From assembly GCA_965153355.1 (NCBI GenBank), contig OZ231128.1, positions 46,314,001 to 46,378,000 on the forward strand: DNA of 64,000 nucleotides. Direction: 5' to 3'. Source of the DNA: Flaccisagitta enflata. Lineage: Eukaryota; Chaetognatha; Sagittoidea; Aphragmophora. Both the position numbers and the translations under genes were made by a program. The notes under the pieces were generated by a model, which had not been told where the DNA came from, did no database searches, and worked only from the letters and a program-made list of their open reading frames with translations. Positions 50,584 through 63,889 of this stretch are shown in pieces (position 1 is the first letter of the stretch; the number at the start of each line of letters is the position of its first letter).

Positions 50584-50856
50584 TAAGGAGCCTCCTTTAT
50601 CACTGCCCTTGCCCTGCCCATCCCTATGCGATTTATTTTGCTGTGTATCTCGCCTTCTTAATTTTGTTTATATATCAGTAATTAACATGTTATCAGTTAG
50701 TTATTAACCATGAAAAAGGTGACAACAAGGCTTGCAATCAAGTAGGTCTATTTAATCATTATTGAAGATTCAAAGAAACAATCAAATTCGGATTATAATT
50801 TGCTTTGATTGACAATATTTTTTTCATCTTTATTATTCCAAATCTAGATTTATCCT

Positions 50857-51000
50857 GAGCGACAAAGCACCTCTGGCCTCTATAACTGGCAGTGTCCTTT
50901 GGTCGTTCGGTTGGTTGGTCGGTTGGTGAGTCGGTCGGTCGGATAACGCATTCGTTTGACGATCCACCTGTCGCACCTTATTGGCCTACTTGGCCTTGTT
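50857..51000 (-). mobile_element. ACGG-like element, type C
   Basis: GAGCGACAAAGCACCTC hairpin, AACTGGCAGTGTCC, GGTTGGTTGGTCGG units, ACGCATTCGTTTGACGATCC, CTGTCGCACCTTATTGGCCT, CTTGGCCTTGTT. The 5' tag AGGTGCGACA equals the consensus hairpin arm of the type. Degenerate 5' remains of another element precede at 50,597-50,660. Confidence 0.82.
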
Positions 51001-51338
51001 CTTTAAAAAAAACCTAAAAAAAACAAGTAATGATCGATCAAAACTCGAAAGATAAAATTCGAGATTGCGCGACTGCCTCCTTCAACGATGGCGCTACTGC
51101 CTCCTTCAATGATGGCGTTATCCGGCGATGCTTGCTTCCTCGCTTTGGCAGTCAGACGGCACATCAATCAGTGATTCAGCGACAGCGCAACAACGCCCAA
51201 AATTGCATAGCACTTTCCTGGCATTCGGTCTCACTTCCTATCTTTCTTTCATCGTCTACACATTTTTTTTCTTTCTTTTTTTGTGGGGGGGGGGGGAACT
51301 TTGGACCTTGGTGCTTTTATCTAAATCATACTCTCGCT
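51001..51338. other. Non-coding; TGCCTCCTTCAACGATGGCG duplicated
   Basis: Two adjacent 24-bp units of that phrase at about 51,072-51,120. A short G run lies at 51,284-51,296. No gene is seen. Confidence 0.5.
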
Positions 51339-54776
<3,438 letters not shown>

Positions 54777-54926
54777 CTGTGGAGGGGAAATAAGGGTTGG
54801 AGAGGAACGAGACATTTAACGGTAGAATGAGTGGAAAAAAATGGGAAAGGAATAAATGAATAGAAGATTGGCGGAATAAATGAATAGAATAGAATAGAAG
54901 ATTGGCGGAATATCTATGACCGAATA

Positions 54927-55103
54927 CAGTAGGACCCCGCCTCATCGGTCTCATTGAGACTGAAAATTTCTCACCTTTATCTCAGGTTCACCTTTTAAAG
55001 AGAGGTGAAATCACATTTAAAACTATCATTTGGGTCCTTAAAATATTAACCGTTATTGATGGGGAACCCTTAAAAGCGAGTCTGTAACTGCGGGGTCCCA
55101 CTG
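54927..55103. mobile_element. pogo/Tigger-like MITE in the FREM1-like intron
   Basis: The ends are inverted repeats, CAGTAGGACCCCGC on the left and GCGGGGTCCCACTG on the right, each flanked by TA (54,925-54,926 and 55,104-55,105). CAGT...GACCCCG ends with TA duplications are typical of pogo/Tigger elements of the Tc1/mariner superfamily. At 177 bp it is non-coding. Similar single ends are seen at about 19,230 and 32,753. Confidence 0.8.
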
Positions 55104-55203
55104 TATATCTATCAATCGAGCAAAAAAGGAATAAATGAATGAATGAAAAATGAGTTAATGAATAAATGCATGAAGGAATGTATTAAGGAATGTATAAATG
55201 TAG

Positions 55204-55402
55204 GAATGAATGAATGAATGAATGAATGAATGAATGAATGAATGAATGAATGAATGAATGAATGAATGAATGAATGAATGAATGAATGAATGAATGAATG
55301 AATGAATGAATGAATGAATGAATGAATGAATGAATGAATGAATGAATGAATGAATGAATGAATGAATGAATGAATGAATGAATGAATGAATGAATGAATG
55401 AA
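55204..55402. repeat. (AATG)n microsatellite
   Basis: About 50 uninterrupted tetranucleotide units, with degenerate units extending left to about 55,130. It lies just downstream of the predicted splice donor of the Calx-beta exon. The open frames across it on the minus strand (repeated Ser-Phe-Ile-His) are artefacts of a stop-free repeat. Confidence 0.95.
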
Positions 55403-55419
55403 TCATTCAAAAAAATAAC

Positions 55420-55740
55420 CTCGTTGATTTTTGCTGTCTCCTCGAGAACATCGACGTCCACCCACGAGGATGAGAGAAGGCTTCCCGTCCTTTTCACGTC
55501 CACAGGAAAAACAGTTGTCGTCATTGTCGTCGTCGTCGTCTCTCTCCGTTTCACCCCCTTCTTTCTTTCTCCTGCTTCTCCTTTGTTTTTCTCCTTCCTC
55601 CCTCGACGCATTCTCCTCCTCTTCCTCTTTTTTCGTTTCCTCATCCTGGACGACTCCGTCGACGAAATTGCGCTTTCGCACACAAAAATTTCGGGTTGCG
55701 TAAATTCCACGATGGACCAAGTTAGAGGAAACACGTGCGC
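55420..55740 (-). CDS. FREM1: FREM1-like gene, exon encoding the first half of the Calx-beta domain
   Basis: An acceptor ATTATTCCATCAG leads into 321 bases (107 codons, phase 0-0), ending at AACGAG before a GTTATT donor. The peptide starts AHVFPLTWSIVEFTQPEIF, continues VCESA, and later has VDVKRTG and EETAKINE. These are the first strands of a Calx-beta domain (hxFxxPxxxVxEsxg, then VxVxRtG). Between the two blocks, about 55 residues of Arg/Lys/Glu-rich and Thr-rich sequence are inserted in a strand-connecting loop, which is far longer than usual for the family. No convincing splice pair removes the insert, so I take it as coding. The domain continues at DFSLPS in the next exon, and the join restores a complete Calx-beta pattern. 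FREM1 has one Calx-beta domain between its CSPG repeats and C-type lectin domain, which fits the position here. Confidence 0.75.
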
Positions 55741-55854
55741 CTGATGGAATAATAGATGATAACTTTTGCGATTTCGTTCAGAGGTGAAAAGGCCTAGTAC
55801 AGGCATTAGGCACTGAGAAGACTCAGAGTCATATATGATATGTGCAGGCAAAAA

Positions 55855-56636
55855 AACAAGTGACGCGGGGTCACAATATCTTTGCGAACGGATGGGCAGG
55901 GGCATCCAACCCCCATCCACACCCGAACCCACCCCAAACACTCAAACATATACAACTAGTCATCCAAGGATCGCACATGGTCAGCGGTACCCGATGTCCT
56001 GCTTGGAGTGATCAGCTGAAGAAGTGGGGGGAGAGCAGGGCAGCGGCCCCAAAGGGCCGATGTCCTGTAGGACACAGGGGTGAATTTCCAGATGTCCTGA
56101 GAAGGCCTCTGAGCTTTGGGGCTATTTTCCAAGTTATTCAATGAGAACATTGCATTTTTTTCAATATTTTTGTCAATTTTCCATGCTATTGGATCTGAAT
56201 TCTGCATTTATTTCATAATTCTATCAATTTTCATGTCATTTGGTAAGGATTTCAGATATTTTTAACTTCTGGTAAATTTCCCATGTTATTCAATGGGAAT
56301 CTCGCGTTTTTGCATTTTTTGTCAATCTTCCATGTTATTCAATGGGAATTTTGCATTTCTTCAATTATCCATGTTATTCAATGGAATTTGAGGCTCAGAA
56401 GCTTTAGCGGGGAGGGGGTGACGGACGGTCGGACGGATGTACGGTCGTACGGACGGACGTCTGGAAATTCACCCCTGTGTCCTACAGGACATCGGCCCTT
56501 TGGGGCCGCTGCCCAAAAAGTATCGAAAATGCTCGTTTTCCCACTTTTCAACTCGATCATCATGACGGACCACCAACAGACCAACGGACCGACGGACGGA
56601 CAAAGCCTCTCATAGAGTTGCGTGTCCGCCACTAAA
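55855..56636 (+). mobile_element. ACGG element, type B, split by an AGCGGCC element
   Basis: AACAAGTGACGCGGGGTCAC ... CACTCAAACATATACAA, then the insert, then AAGTATCGAAAATGCTCG, TTTCAACTCGATCATC, (ACGG) units, CAAAGCCTCTCATAGAGTTG, GTCCGCCACTAAAA. Lies in an intron of the FREM1-like gene, on the opposite strand. Confidence 0.88.
55957..56521 (+). mobile_element. AGCGGCC element nested in the type B element
   Basis: AGTCATCCAAGGATCGCACA leader to GGCCGCTGCCCAAAAAG. The core is TTCCATGTTATTCAATGGGA units and the sub-end pair is TGTCCTGTAGGACACAGGGG / CCCCTGTGTCCTACAGGACA. The boundary is supported by the uninterrupted copy at 37,294-37,519. Confidence 0.85.
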
Positions 56637-57648
56637 ATAACAATCAAACGAGTTCGGATACACGGCAGTGAACAAGACGGCTAGTCAGGCGCTTTGGCAC
56701 AAAATCTACCCAAAATTGGCGATCTAACGGACCAACGGTTGGAATAACGGATGTAACTACGGACCAAATTATGAACGGAACGTCGGACGGAGCGGCAAAC
56801 GGATGAAGAGAGGTGGGGGCATTAGTTGCCTCTAGTACAGGCCTCTGGAAGGCGAGTGCAAGTCCCGCGCTAGACAGGTCTTGCGAAGGTCAGAGATTCA
56901 GAAATATTGTAGCTAGCATGTGCACAACACGAGCAGTGGCAGTGTGGCATTCAAATATTTTTTGAAGGAACCACTGAATGTACATAATTGAATCGCCTCT
57001 GACTACTCCCCCCTCTTTCCAAAGATCTTCCCTTTTGGTTGCCTTCCCCATTTTTAAACCCGATGTCCAGTTGTCCATGATTCCCCCTGCCCTCAGGTGT
57101 GTCAAATACGGTTAATGACTGAGTTAGAGACCATATCGCTGGCGCAAGGGGTTGTTGATTTTAAAATGGGCGTAAGGGGTTGTTGATTTTAAAACGGTCA
57201 CTGTTTTCCTTTTTCCAAAATTCCATCGGCAACCATTTTTTTTTCGCCATCGAAATCTAATGCATTGTCTGCTTTCTCATTCGCCATAAAATAAAATTAT
57301 TAACCAAAAAAGACCATCTTACCGATTCATTGAATTTGTTATGATCAAGCCAGACACTTTTCTGTAAAGCTTTAAAGAGGATAGCAGCGTTTAAAAGTAA
57401 TTGGAACGCCGACTAAAACAAGGCGAAGGATGAAAAGTTGATAACATGATTTCATCGTTATGCAAATTAGGGGCAAAACCGGGTTATTGAGAAAAATGGA
57501 AGATGACAGAAATTTGACAAAATAAAAACGGTAAAGGCATGAATATTCCCATGAGGTCCTAGCGATATATTCTCAAGGATTAATGTTTTGCATATTGACA
57601 CACCCTGCCCTCAACTATAAACATCCCGGCCTACCAGACCTACTATAC

Positions 57649-57816
57649 CTGAATTTGTTGTTTGCCGCCTGCAATTCCGATGGTGAATTTGAATTCATCT
57701 CGATTTGGTTGCTTCAGCTCATCATCCTCTTCTTCCCTCTTTTTCATTTCATACACAATTTTTCTTGCATTGACATCAGCTTGGGTGAAAGATCGTACAA
57801 TTTCCTCTGTATCCAC
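57649..57816 (-). CDS. FREM1: FREM1-like gene, exon encoding the end of a CSPG repeat
   Basis: Read on the minus strand, a pyrimidine-rich TTTCTCAG acceptor precedes 168 bases that are open throughout (56 codons, phase 0 at both ends) and are followed by a GTATAG donor. The peptide contains SFTQADVNARKIVYE and, after an acidic stretch, DEFKFTIGIAGG. This is the pattern of the second half of a CSPG repeat of the FRAS1/FREM family (FTQxDhxxxxIxY, then DxFxFxhxxG). These extracellular proteins sit in epithelial basement membranes. The peptide end GGKQQIQ joins in frame to AHVFPLTWSIVEF of the exon at 55,740, giving the expected passage from last CSPG repeat to Calx-beta. The KKREEEDDELK insert inside the repeat is unusual. 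The preceding exon with the first half of this repeat was not found. The exon is too short and too interrupted by flanking stops to show as a long ORF. The splice sites are predictions. Confidence 0.72.
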
Positions 57817-57961
57817 CTGAGAAACAATGCCAGGAGATGTTCAATGAATGCGTCCTCTTTAGATGTAAGATATGTAAGATATGTAAGATGTACCAATAAG
57901 GGCGGCTAATCGCCGTAGGAAAAAAGTCGTAAATGCTGCTCGAGAAAATGAGAGAGGAAAA

Positions 57962-57974
57962 GAGAGTGAGAGAG

Positions 57975-58026
<52 letters not shown>

Positions 58027-58060
58027 GGGGGAGAGAGAGGGAGAGAGAGACAGAGAGAAA
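57962..58060. repeat. Imperfect (GA)n / (CAGA)n
   Basis: GA units with CAGACAGACAGACAGAGG in the middle, 150 bp upstream of the predicted CSPG exon acceptor on the minus strand. Confidence 0.9.
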
Positions 58061-58073
58061 AACAGAGAAAAAC

Positions 58074-58252
58074 ATGAAACACAGGGTTATAATATCGTTG
58101 CAGACAGGTGGACAGAGGCATCCAACCCCCATCTACACCCCAACCCCAACCACCACACACAAGCATCTAGACAGCTTGTTTTTCCACTTGGATGGACAGA
58201 CAGACCAACAGACCGATGGATGGACTGACGGACAAAGCCTCTTTTAGAGTCC
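58074..58252 (+). mobile_element. ACGG element, type B, decayed ends
   Basis: CACAGGGTTATAATATCGTT, GCAGACAGGTGGACAGAGGC, CCCCAACCCCAACC, GGACAGACAGACCAACAGAC, CAAAGCCTCTTTTAGAGTCC. The terminal tags have decayed. Confidence 0.7.
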
Positions 58253-59084
58253 AGAGTTGAAATGACAGAGAGACTGTGCTGCCAGGATGCATAATCATCA
58301 CCTGGGACATTTCAAAGTTCAAATAGACTTCAACTAACTTGATTCCTTGTTTTAGGGAAAAATGCGAAAAATGGGAGAAAATAAAAAAAGATTTAAAAAA
58401 TCATAGCTTCAAAACTATCGAGCACACAGAATTCTGCTTGGCGTCATCTGAAAGAGGAGAATTAGATCTTTCTTAGCTATTAATTTCATGCGTAGTACCA
58501 TTTGGCCCCAAAAGCTTACCAACTTTCCCAAACGCTTCATGAGAAAAAGGGAAAACAACTTTTCTTCACGGGAATCAAAAAGTCTTCGAATCTTCGAATC
58601 TCGACTTTTTTCCAAAAGATACACTTTTTTCATTTTATAAGCACGCAACTTTTTTGGCTGAGGCTGATTGTGCTTAGCAAAATCCTGTTTTTCAGGCTTA
58701 AATGTGCTTAAATGCGTGCTTATCACATATTGGTGTATAATTAACCAATTTAGTAGTTTTGAATAGTTAAAAGTAGAATACGGTAAAGAATATATTCAGT
58801 ACAAAATATAAACAGTATCTTTCATTAATATGTAAGTATCTTGAATGAATAAAAACTTCTTTAAAATGATATTTAATATTATGATAAATTGTCATTATGT
58901 GGAGCTTATTTATACTTTGTTACAGACATGACTGTTAATTTACAATCATATCAAAGCATCAAATCAATATAAAAATTTATAATTAGATACTATAAGAAAT
59001 GTTTTTATGAAATTTCAAGAAATTGAATTGTTTTTTCTATATAAAAATCCTGTTTCAGAGACATCGTATGTATGGTAGCAATTA
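58253..59084. other. Non-coding; no upstream FREM1-like exon found
   Basis: AT-rich. Minus-strand CTCCTCTTTCAG at about 58,459 looks like an acceptor but is followed within 20 codons by stops and has no CSPG-like peptide. Confidence 0.4.
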
Positions 59085-60397
59085 ATTAACGAGAACAAAA
59101 ACATCTATTACGGGATCACATACATATAATTCCAAAAAGGGAAGTCTGAATTTTCGGATATTTTGGCATATCCATAGATCATAGACAAAATGAGACAGAG
59201 AAGAGACAAGTATTTATAAGGAAAAAAGAGACATGAGGATTGACCTAAAAGAGAGAGATAATAAGAAAACCAGACAATCAAGGATTAGAAGAAAGAGAGA
59301 GAGATTAACTCTCTGGCCCCCTCCCCCGCAACCATGCCTACTAAAGAGAAATCATAGTCCTTAGATAATGGATAGAATAGGATCCCAAGCGTTAGACCGA
59401 ACGCAGAGCTGGGGGTCATTCAGTCCATTTCCGGTAGAAGTTTGATGACGCCTTATCTCAAGACTTTCTCTTGTGAGGAGATTTCTTATGAGCGCAGATT
59501 TGTTTTTATCGTTAAACGTCGCGAGGATTGTTGGTGCATCCCAGTTTATGTCCGGATTAGAGCAATGGCGGGCGTGTTTAGAGATGCCACTTATATTTTC
59601 ATCTCACCTACGCATCCATTCCTTACGTCGCATCGATCCATCGCCAACTCAAAAAAGCTTTTTATTCCAACGACGTCGATTATCACGCCAGGCCAGGCTA
59701 GAAACTTGGAAATATTCTATGTGCTCCTAATAAAACTTGTCCCAATCCTATGGACTTGAAAGGTGTTTATTTGCTCGAATGTAAGAACTGTCCTGGTGCC
59801 AAATACATAGGCCAGACTCGGGTCTCATTCCGCGCACGTATGGCACAACACAAATATGATGTTACATCGACAAAAGCAGATGAAAATATTAGTGGCATCT
59901 CTAAACACGCCCGCCATTGCTCTAATCCGGACATAAACTGGGATGCACCAACAATCCTCGCGACGTTTAACGATAAAAACAAATCTGCGCTCATAAGAAA
60001 TCTCCTCACAAGAGAAAGTCTTGAGATAAGGCGTCATCAAACTTCTACCAGAAATGGACTGAATGACCCCCAGCTCTGCATTCGGTCTAACGCTTGGGAT
60101 CCTATTCTATCCATTATCTAAGGACTATGCTTTCTCTTTAATAGGCATGGTTGCGGGGGAGGGGGCCAGAGAGTTAATCTCTCTCTCTTTCTTCTAATCC
60201 TTGATTGTCTGGTTTTCTTATTATCTCTCTCTTTTAGGTCAATCCTCATGTCTCTTTTTTCCTTATAAATACTTGTCTCTTCTCTGTCTCATTTTGTCTA
60301 TGATCTATGGATATGCCAAAATATCCGAAAATTCAGACTTCCCTTTTTGGAATTATATGTATGTGATCCCGTAATAGATGTTTTTGTTCTCGTTAAT
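59085..60397 (+). mobile_element. Penelope-like element with a 520-bp inverted copy of its 3' end
   Basis: 59,085-59,604 is the reverse complement of 59,878-60,397 with only scattered differences. The 273-bp spacer carries the only single-copy part of the coding region. The right arm holds the C-terminal half of the nuclease and the 3' UTR; the left arm is the same sequence in opposite orientation. Penelope elements are known for partial terminal duplications and inverted 5' segments formed during insertion, and this fits such an event. It lies upstream of the FREM1-like exons. Confidence 0.85.
59606..60121 (+). pseudogene. Penelope-like element, GIY-YIG endonuclease part (5'-truncated, one stop)
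   Basis: In one frame the sequence reads VASIHRQLKKAFYSNDVDY, then HARPG, a TAG stop at 59,699-59,701, and KLGNILCAPNKTCPNP. It continues into the open 123-codon stretch from ATG 59,750 to TAA at 60,121. That stretch has GVYLLECKNC, then KYIGQTRVSFRARMAQHK, a conserved His, and LLTRESLEIRRHQ. A CxxC pair, the GVY/YIG signature, Arg and His are the hallmarks of the GIY-YIG nuclease at the C-terminus of Penelope-like elements, and the upstream piece matches their RT-to-nuclease linker. The RT itself is missing, so this is a dead 5'-truncated copy. Homology begins exactly where the left inverted arm ends. Confidence 0.85.
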
Positions 60398-60521
60398 AAA
60401 AATCCTAAATTGAAGGTTAAGCCTGATCATGGGTATTTTTAAAAACTGAAATATCAAAATGAGAACATACTGAAATTATTTTAAAGTGTAAATTCTAATC
60501 ATAGAAGTAATTACTAATTTT

Positions 60522-60856
60522 CAGGGGTGTATAAAGTTGAGTATTCCCCCCCCCCGGTGGGGGGGGGAATAAAATCAAAAGGTTTGGAGATGGGGAAGAA
60601 AATCAAAAGTTAGAAAAAAAGAAAAAAGAAAATTTTTGAAGATCTACTACTTTTGGTAGTACCAAAAGGTAAAATACAATTACTGCAACACAATTTAACA
60701 CTATTTAAATCTAGAATGTACCGTTTTTTAGCTTTGAGGGGAAGAAAATCAGAGATTTTGTTACGCGTTGCGACACGACGCGACGCGTCGCGGGGAAGAA
60801 AATCAAAGGCAGGGGGGGGAATAAAATCAAAAGCCGCTCAACTATATACACCCCTG
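60522..60856. mobile_element. hAT-like MITE (335 bp)
   Basis: Ends CAGGGGTGTATAAAGTTGAG and inverse CTCAACTATATACACCCCTG, exact 8-bp duplication CTAATTTT (60,514-60,521 and 60,857-60,864). The interior has a C10/G9 hairpin and ATAAAATCAAAAG phrases. Same family as 63,688-63,889. Confidence 0.93.
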
Positions 60857-60864
60857 CTAATTTT

Positions 60865-61514
60865 TAAAAAAATTTTAACAGAATAAAAAAATTTCATATC
60901 AATATTGTTTGTAGATTTTAACTCTTTTCACCAATTTTTTTTTCACTGGAAATTCTCAGCCTGGAGCGTGCTTAGCATTGTGCTTAGATTTTTCAAATAT
61001 TTGAGGCTGGGCGTGCTTATAAACTAGGTGCTTATAAAATGAAATAAGTGTATATCAGATATGGAGATGAGGAGATGAGAATACATAGTACCCTCACCTT
61101 CTCCCTCAACACCCCCAGATGTAAATACATACAGAAACGAAAAGAAAACCAAGGAAATCGTTTTGAGATATTTTCGCATTACGGACGGACCTCCCTTCGA
61201 ACCTGCCTTCCTTCAGAACTATGGACACACTCTCTTAAAGAAATGGGAGGATGCATCTAAGGAGTTCCCTAAGCATCATTAGCACCAAAGGTTTGAGCTA
61301 TAATAAACATCAGTGGGTACGTAGGTGGCCAGGGATCTACGATCCCCCTCCTCCACCACCCTCCTCCAATCACGCGGCATCCGAAATGCTAAAATGCACA
61401 CTTTCCAACTCTAACGTGCCAGACCAACGGACCGACGGATGGATGGATGGACGATGAAAGCATATATGGAGTCGCTAGTCCGCGACTAAATAGAAGAAAC
61501 TGAGGAAGTACAAA
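60865..61514. other. Non-coding; ACGG element tail
   Basis: 61,418-61,490 has ACCAACGGACCGACGG, ATGG units and a GAGTCGCTAGTCCGCGACTA hairpin end, plus orientation. The CAGGGATC...GATCCCCC stretch before it may be the degenerate body. Confidence 0.5.
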
Positions 61515-62079
61515 AGGAAAAGAAGAAGAATATGAAGAAGAAGAAGAAGAAAAAGAAGAAGAAGAAGAAGAAGAAAAAGAAAAAGAAAAAGAAAAAGAAA
61601 AAGAAGAAGAAGAAGAAGAAGAAGAAAAAGAAAAAGAAAAAGAAAAAGAAAAAGAAAAAGAAAAAGAAAAAGAAGATGAAGAAAAAGAAGAAGAAGAAGA
61701 AGAAGCAAAAGAACGAAGCAGAAGAACGAAAAAGAAAAAGAAAAAGAAAAAGAAAAAGAAAAAGAAAAAGAAAAAGAAAAAGAAAAAGAAAAAGAAAAAG
61801 AAAAAGAAAAAGAAAAAGAAAAAGAAAAAAAAAGAAAAAGAAAAAGAAAAAGAAAAAGAAAAAGAAAAAGAAAAAGAAAAAGAAAAAGAAAAAGAAAAAG
61901 GAGAGGAAGAAGAAGAAGAAGAAGAAGAAGAAAAAGAAGAAGTAAAAGAAGAAGAAAAAGGAGAAGTATAAGAAGAGGAAAAAGAAGAAGAAAAAGAAAA
62001 AAAACCAGGTCGACCAAGTGCAATATGTGGTCGGTGATACCCACAAAGAAGAAACTGCGGAAGTAGAAAAGGAGAAGAA

Positions 62080-62111
<32 letters not shown>

Positions 62112-62312
62112 AAAAAAAGAAAAAGAAAAAGAAGAAGAAGAAGAAGAAGAAGAAGAAAAAGAGGGAGAAGAAGAAGAAGAAGAAGAAGAAGCAGAAGAAC
62201 GAGAAGTAGAAGAAGAAGAAGAAAAAGAAAGAGAAAAAAAAGAAGAAGAAGAAAACGAAGAAGTATAAGAAGAAGAAGAAGAAAAAGAAAAAGAAGAAGA
62301 AAAAGAAAAAGA
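61515..62312 (+). repeat. Homopurine tract, (GAA)n / (GAAAAA)n, about 800 bp
   Basis: Almost only A and G on the plus strand, in blocks of AAG and AAAAAG units, with one ordinary island at 62,000-62,060 (AGGTCGACCAAGTGCAATATGT...). The 300-plus-codon Leu/Phe or Lys frames are artefacts. Confidence 0.95.
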
Positions 62313-62853
62313 ACAGGTCGTCCAAAGGCAATATGGTCAGCGATACCCGTTGCCCTGCTTTGCATGATTGTGAATTGGAGTGAGAGGAAGCAGGGCATCG
62401 ACCCTGAAGGGGACAAAGTCCTGTACATAGAAGTAAAAGTAGGACACAGAGGGACTTTCGTTCGTCCGTCTGTTTGTCCATCCATCCGTCCATCTGTCCC
62501 CCCTAGGCACTCTCAAGCCTGAAATCTGCTCCCTCAAGCCTGAAATCTACCCTCAGGCCTGAAATCTGCCCTCTTAAGCCTTGAATCTGAGAGGGCCGAT
62601 TTAAGGCCGGAGAGGACAGATTTCAGGCTTGAGAGGGCAGATTTGAGATTTCAGGCCTGAGCGGGCAGATTTAAGGCCTGAGAGGGCAGATTTCAGGCCA
62701 GAGAGGGTAGACTTCAGGCCTGAGAGGAGAGATTTCAGGCCTGAGAAGGCCTAGGGGGGAAAGAATGGACAAACAGACAAATGAATGGATGGACAAAGGG
62801 AAGTCCCCTTTGTTCTACAGGACTTTGTCCCCTTTGGGGCCGCTGCCCAAAAA
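62312..62853 (+). mobile_element. AGCGGCC element
   Basis: GAACAGGTCGTCCAAAGGCA leader, GGTCAGCGATACCCGTTGCC, AAGCAGGGCATCGACCCTGA, GGGGACAAAGTCCTGTAC. The core is 20-21-bp CTGAGAGGGCAGATTTCAGG units that invert near 62,600. The inverted end GACTTTGTCCCCTTTGGGGC with CGCTGCCCAAAAAG closes it. Confidence 0.8.
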
Positions 62854-63187
62854 GAGGCTGATCTTGCATGTGACTGTAGTCGAGGGTTGTAATGATGGAC
62901 AAAAGCCCGGACGAAGGAAGTGACGGACCGACAGAAGTACCGGACGGTTTCGGTAGCATTTTACAGAACTTGAGTCGATTGTCTTTTGTTTTTTGCTGAG
63001 TGAATGCGCAGTAAATAGCGATACCTAGTGGCTCAAATTCAAAGACAAAAAGCAAAAAAAGACTTATCCAGACTGAAAACAGACTGAAAACAGACTGAAA
63101 ACAAACTAAAAACAGACTTAAAACAGACCAAAATAGGACCAAAAACAGAGCAATAACAGAACAAAGACAGACTGAAAACAAACCATA
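62854..63187. repeat. 11-bp tandem repeat ACAGACTGAAA, part 1
   Basis: About 63,067-63,185 consists of GACTGAAAACA / GACCAAAAACA units. The same repeat resumes at about 63,660 and 63,910-64,000, having been split by two MITEs. 62,854-63,065 holds a decayed ACGG tail (GACGGACCGACAG) and otherwise nothing. Confidence 0.8.
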
Positions 63188-63657
63188 CACTTTTTTTTTT
63201 ATATGAGAACCTCATTTTTTGGGCAAGCCTTCAATGTTCTTAAATTTTGAGTAATTTCAACGCTTGAACGTTCTTAAATTGTTCTTAATTTAAATGTACT
63301 TTTTAACCTTCAATTAAGAACATTCCTAATAATTAAGGAGAAAATGAAGGAAAATGTCAATGAAACAACAAAGTAGCAGATTTAAATGTTTTAAGTGAAT
63401 TAAGAAAGTAGAAAAATATACGCTATATAAAGTGAAACATGATTTGCTGAACAGAAAAGGTACAGAGTCTGTTCATTTACTAAGAACAATAGATTTAAAA
63501 AAAACCTTAAAAAATGTTCTTAAATTTTTAAAATTTTAAGCCTAATGTTTTTAAATTTTTGAAGAAATAAAGCCTTCCAATGTTCTTAACATGTTCTTAA
63601 ATTTTTAACGATTTGAAGCCTAACGTTCTTATAAACCTGGTTCTTAAAAAAAAAGTG
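63188..63657. mobile_element. Tc1-like MITE (470 bp)
   Basis: Ends CACTTTTTTTTTTATATGAG and inverse TTAAAAAAAAAGTG (then AGAACC/GGTTCT), TA at 63,186-63,187 and 63,658-63,659. The interior is AAATGTTCTTAAATTTTTNA units. Inserted in the 11-bp array. Confidence 0.82.
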
Positions 63658-63687
63658 TAATTAGACCAAAAACAGACCAGAAAAAAA

Positions 63688-63889
63688 CAGGCGTGAATTA
63701 AGTTGAGTATTCCCCCCTCCCCGGTGGGGGGGGGATAAAATCAAAGGGTTTGGAGATGGGGAAAAAATTAAAAGCTTGAAAAAGAAGAAAATCATAGATT
63801 TTGAATTGCAACGGGAGGAGTCGCGGGGAAGAAAATCAAATGCAGTGGGGGGAATAAAATCAAAAGCCGCTCAATTATATACACCCCTG
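63688..63889. mobile_element. hAT-like MITE (202 bp)
   Basis: Ends CAGGCGTGAATTAAGTTGAG and inverse CTCAATTATATACACCCCTG; flanks GAAAAAAA and GAAAAAAT agree in 7 of 8 positions. A shorter copy of the 60,522-60,856 family, also in the 11-bp array. Confidence 0.85.

Larger units (their letters stand above)
54777..55419 (-). other. Intron of the FREM1-like gene (643 bp)
   Basis: Lies between the donor at 55,419 and the acceptor at 54,777 and separates the two halves of the Calx-beta domain in phase 0. It is largely filled by an (AATG)n microsatellite and a 177-bp TA-flanked MITE, leaving little other sequence. Confidence 0.65.
55741..57648 (-). other. Intron of the FREM1-like gene (1.9 kb) with transposons
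   Basis: Predicted intron between the CSPG exon (donor at 57,648) and the Calx-beta exon (acceptor at 55,741). It holds a type B ACGG element with an AGCGGCC element nested inside (55,855-56,636) and a decayed ACGG-like segment at about 56,650-56,840 with the GGATACACGGC box. In 56,850-57,648 I see no further element or exon. Confidence 0.6.

Noticed and set aside
54777-54815. ATG at 54,815 as the start of an 889-residue protein
   Set aside because: The peptide enters a Calx-beta domain mid-fold; a good acceptor at 54,777 and an in-phase upstream exon explain the frame better.
58415-58726. Upstream FREM1-like exon after CTCCTCTTTCAG
   Set aside because: The sequence after the acceptor-like site has early stops and no CSPG-repeat pattern.
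61475-62493. Frames of over 330 codons on the minus strand
   Set aside because: Homopurine tract read as Leu/Phe; no real coding signature.
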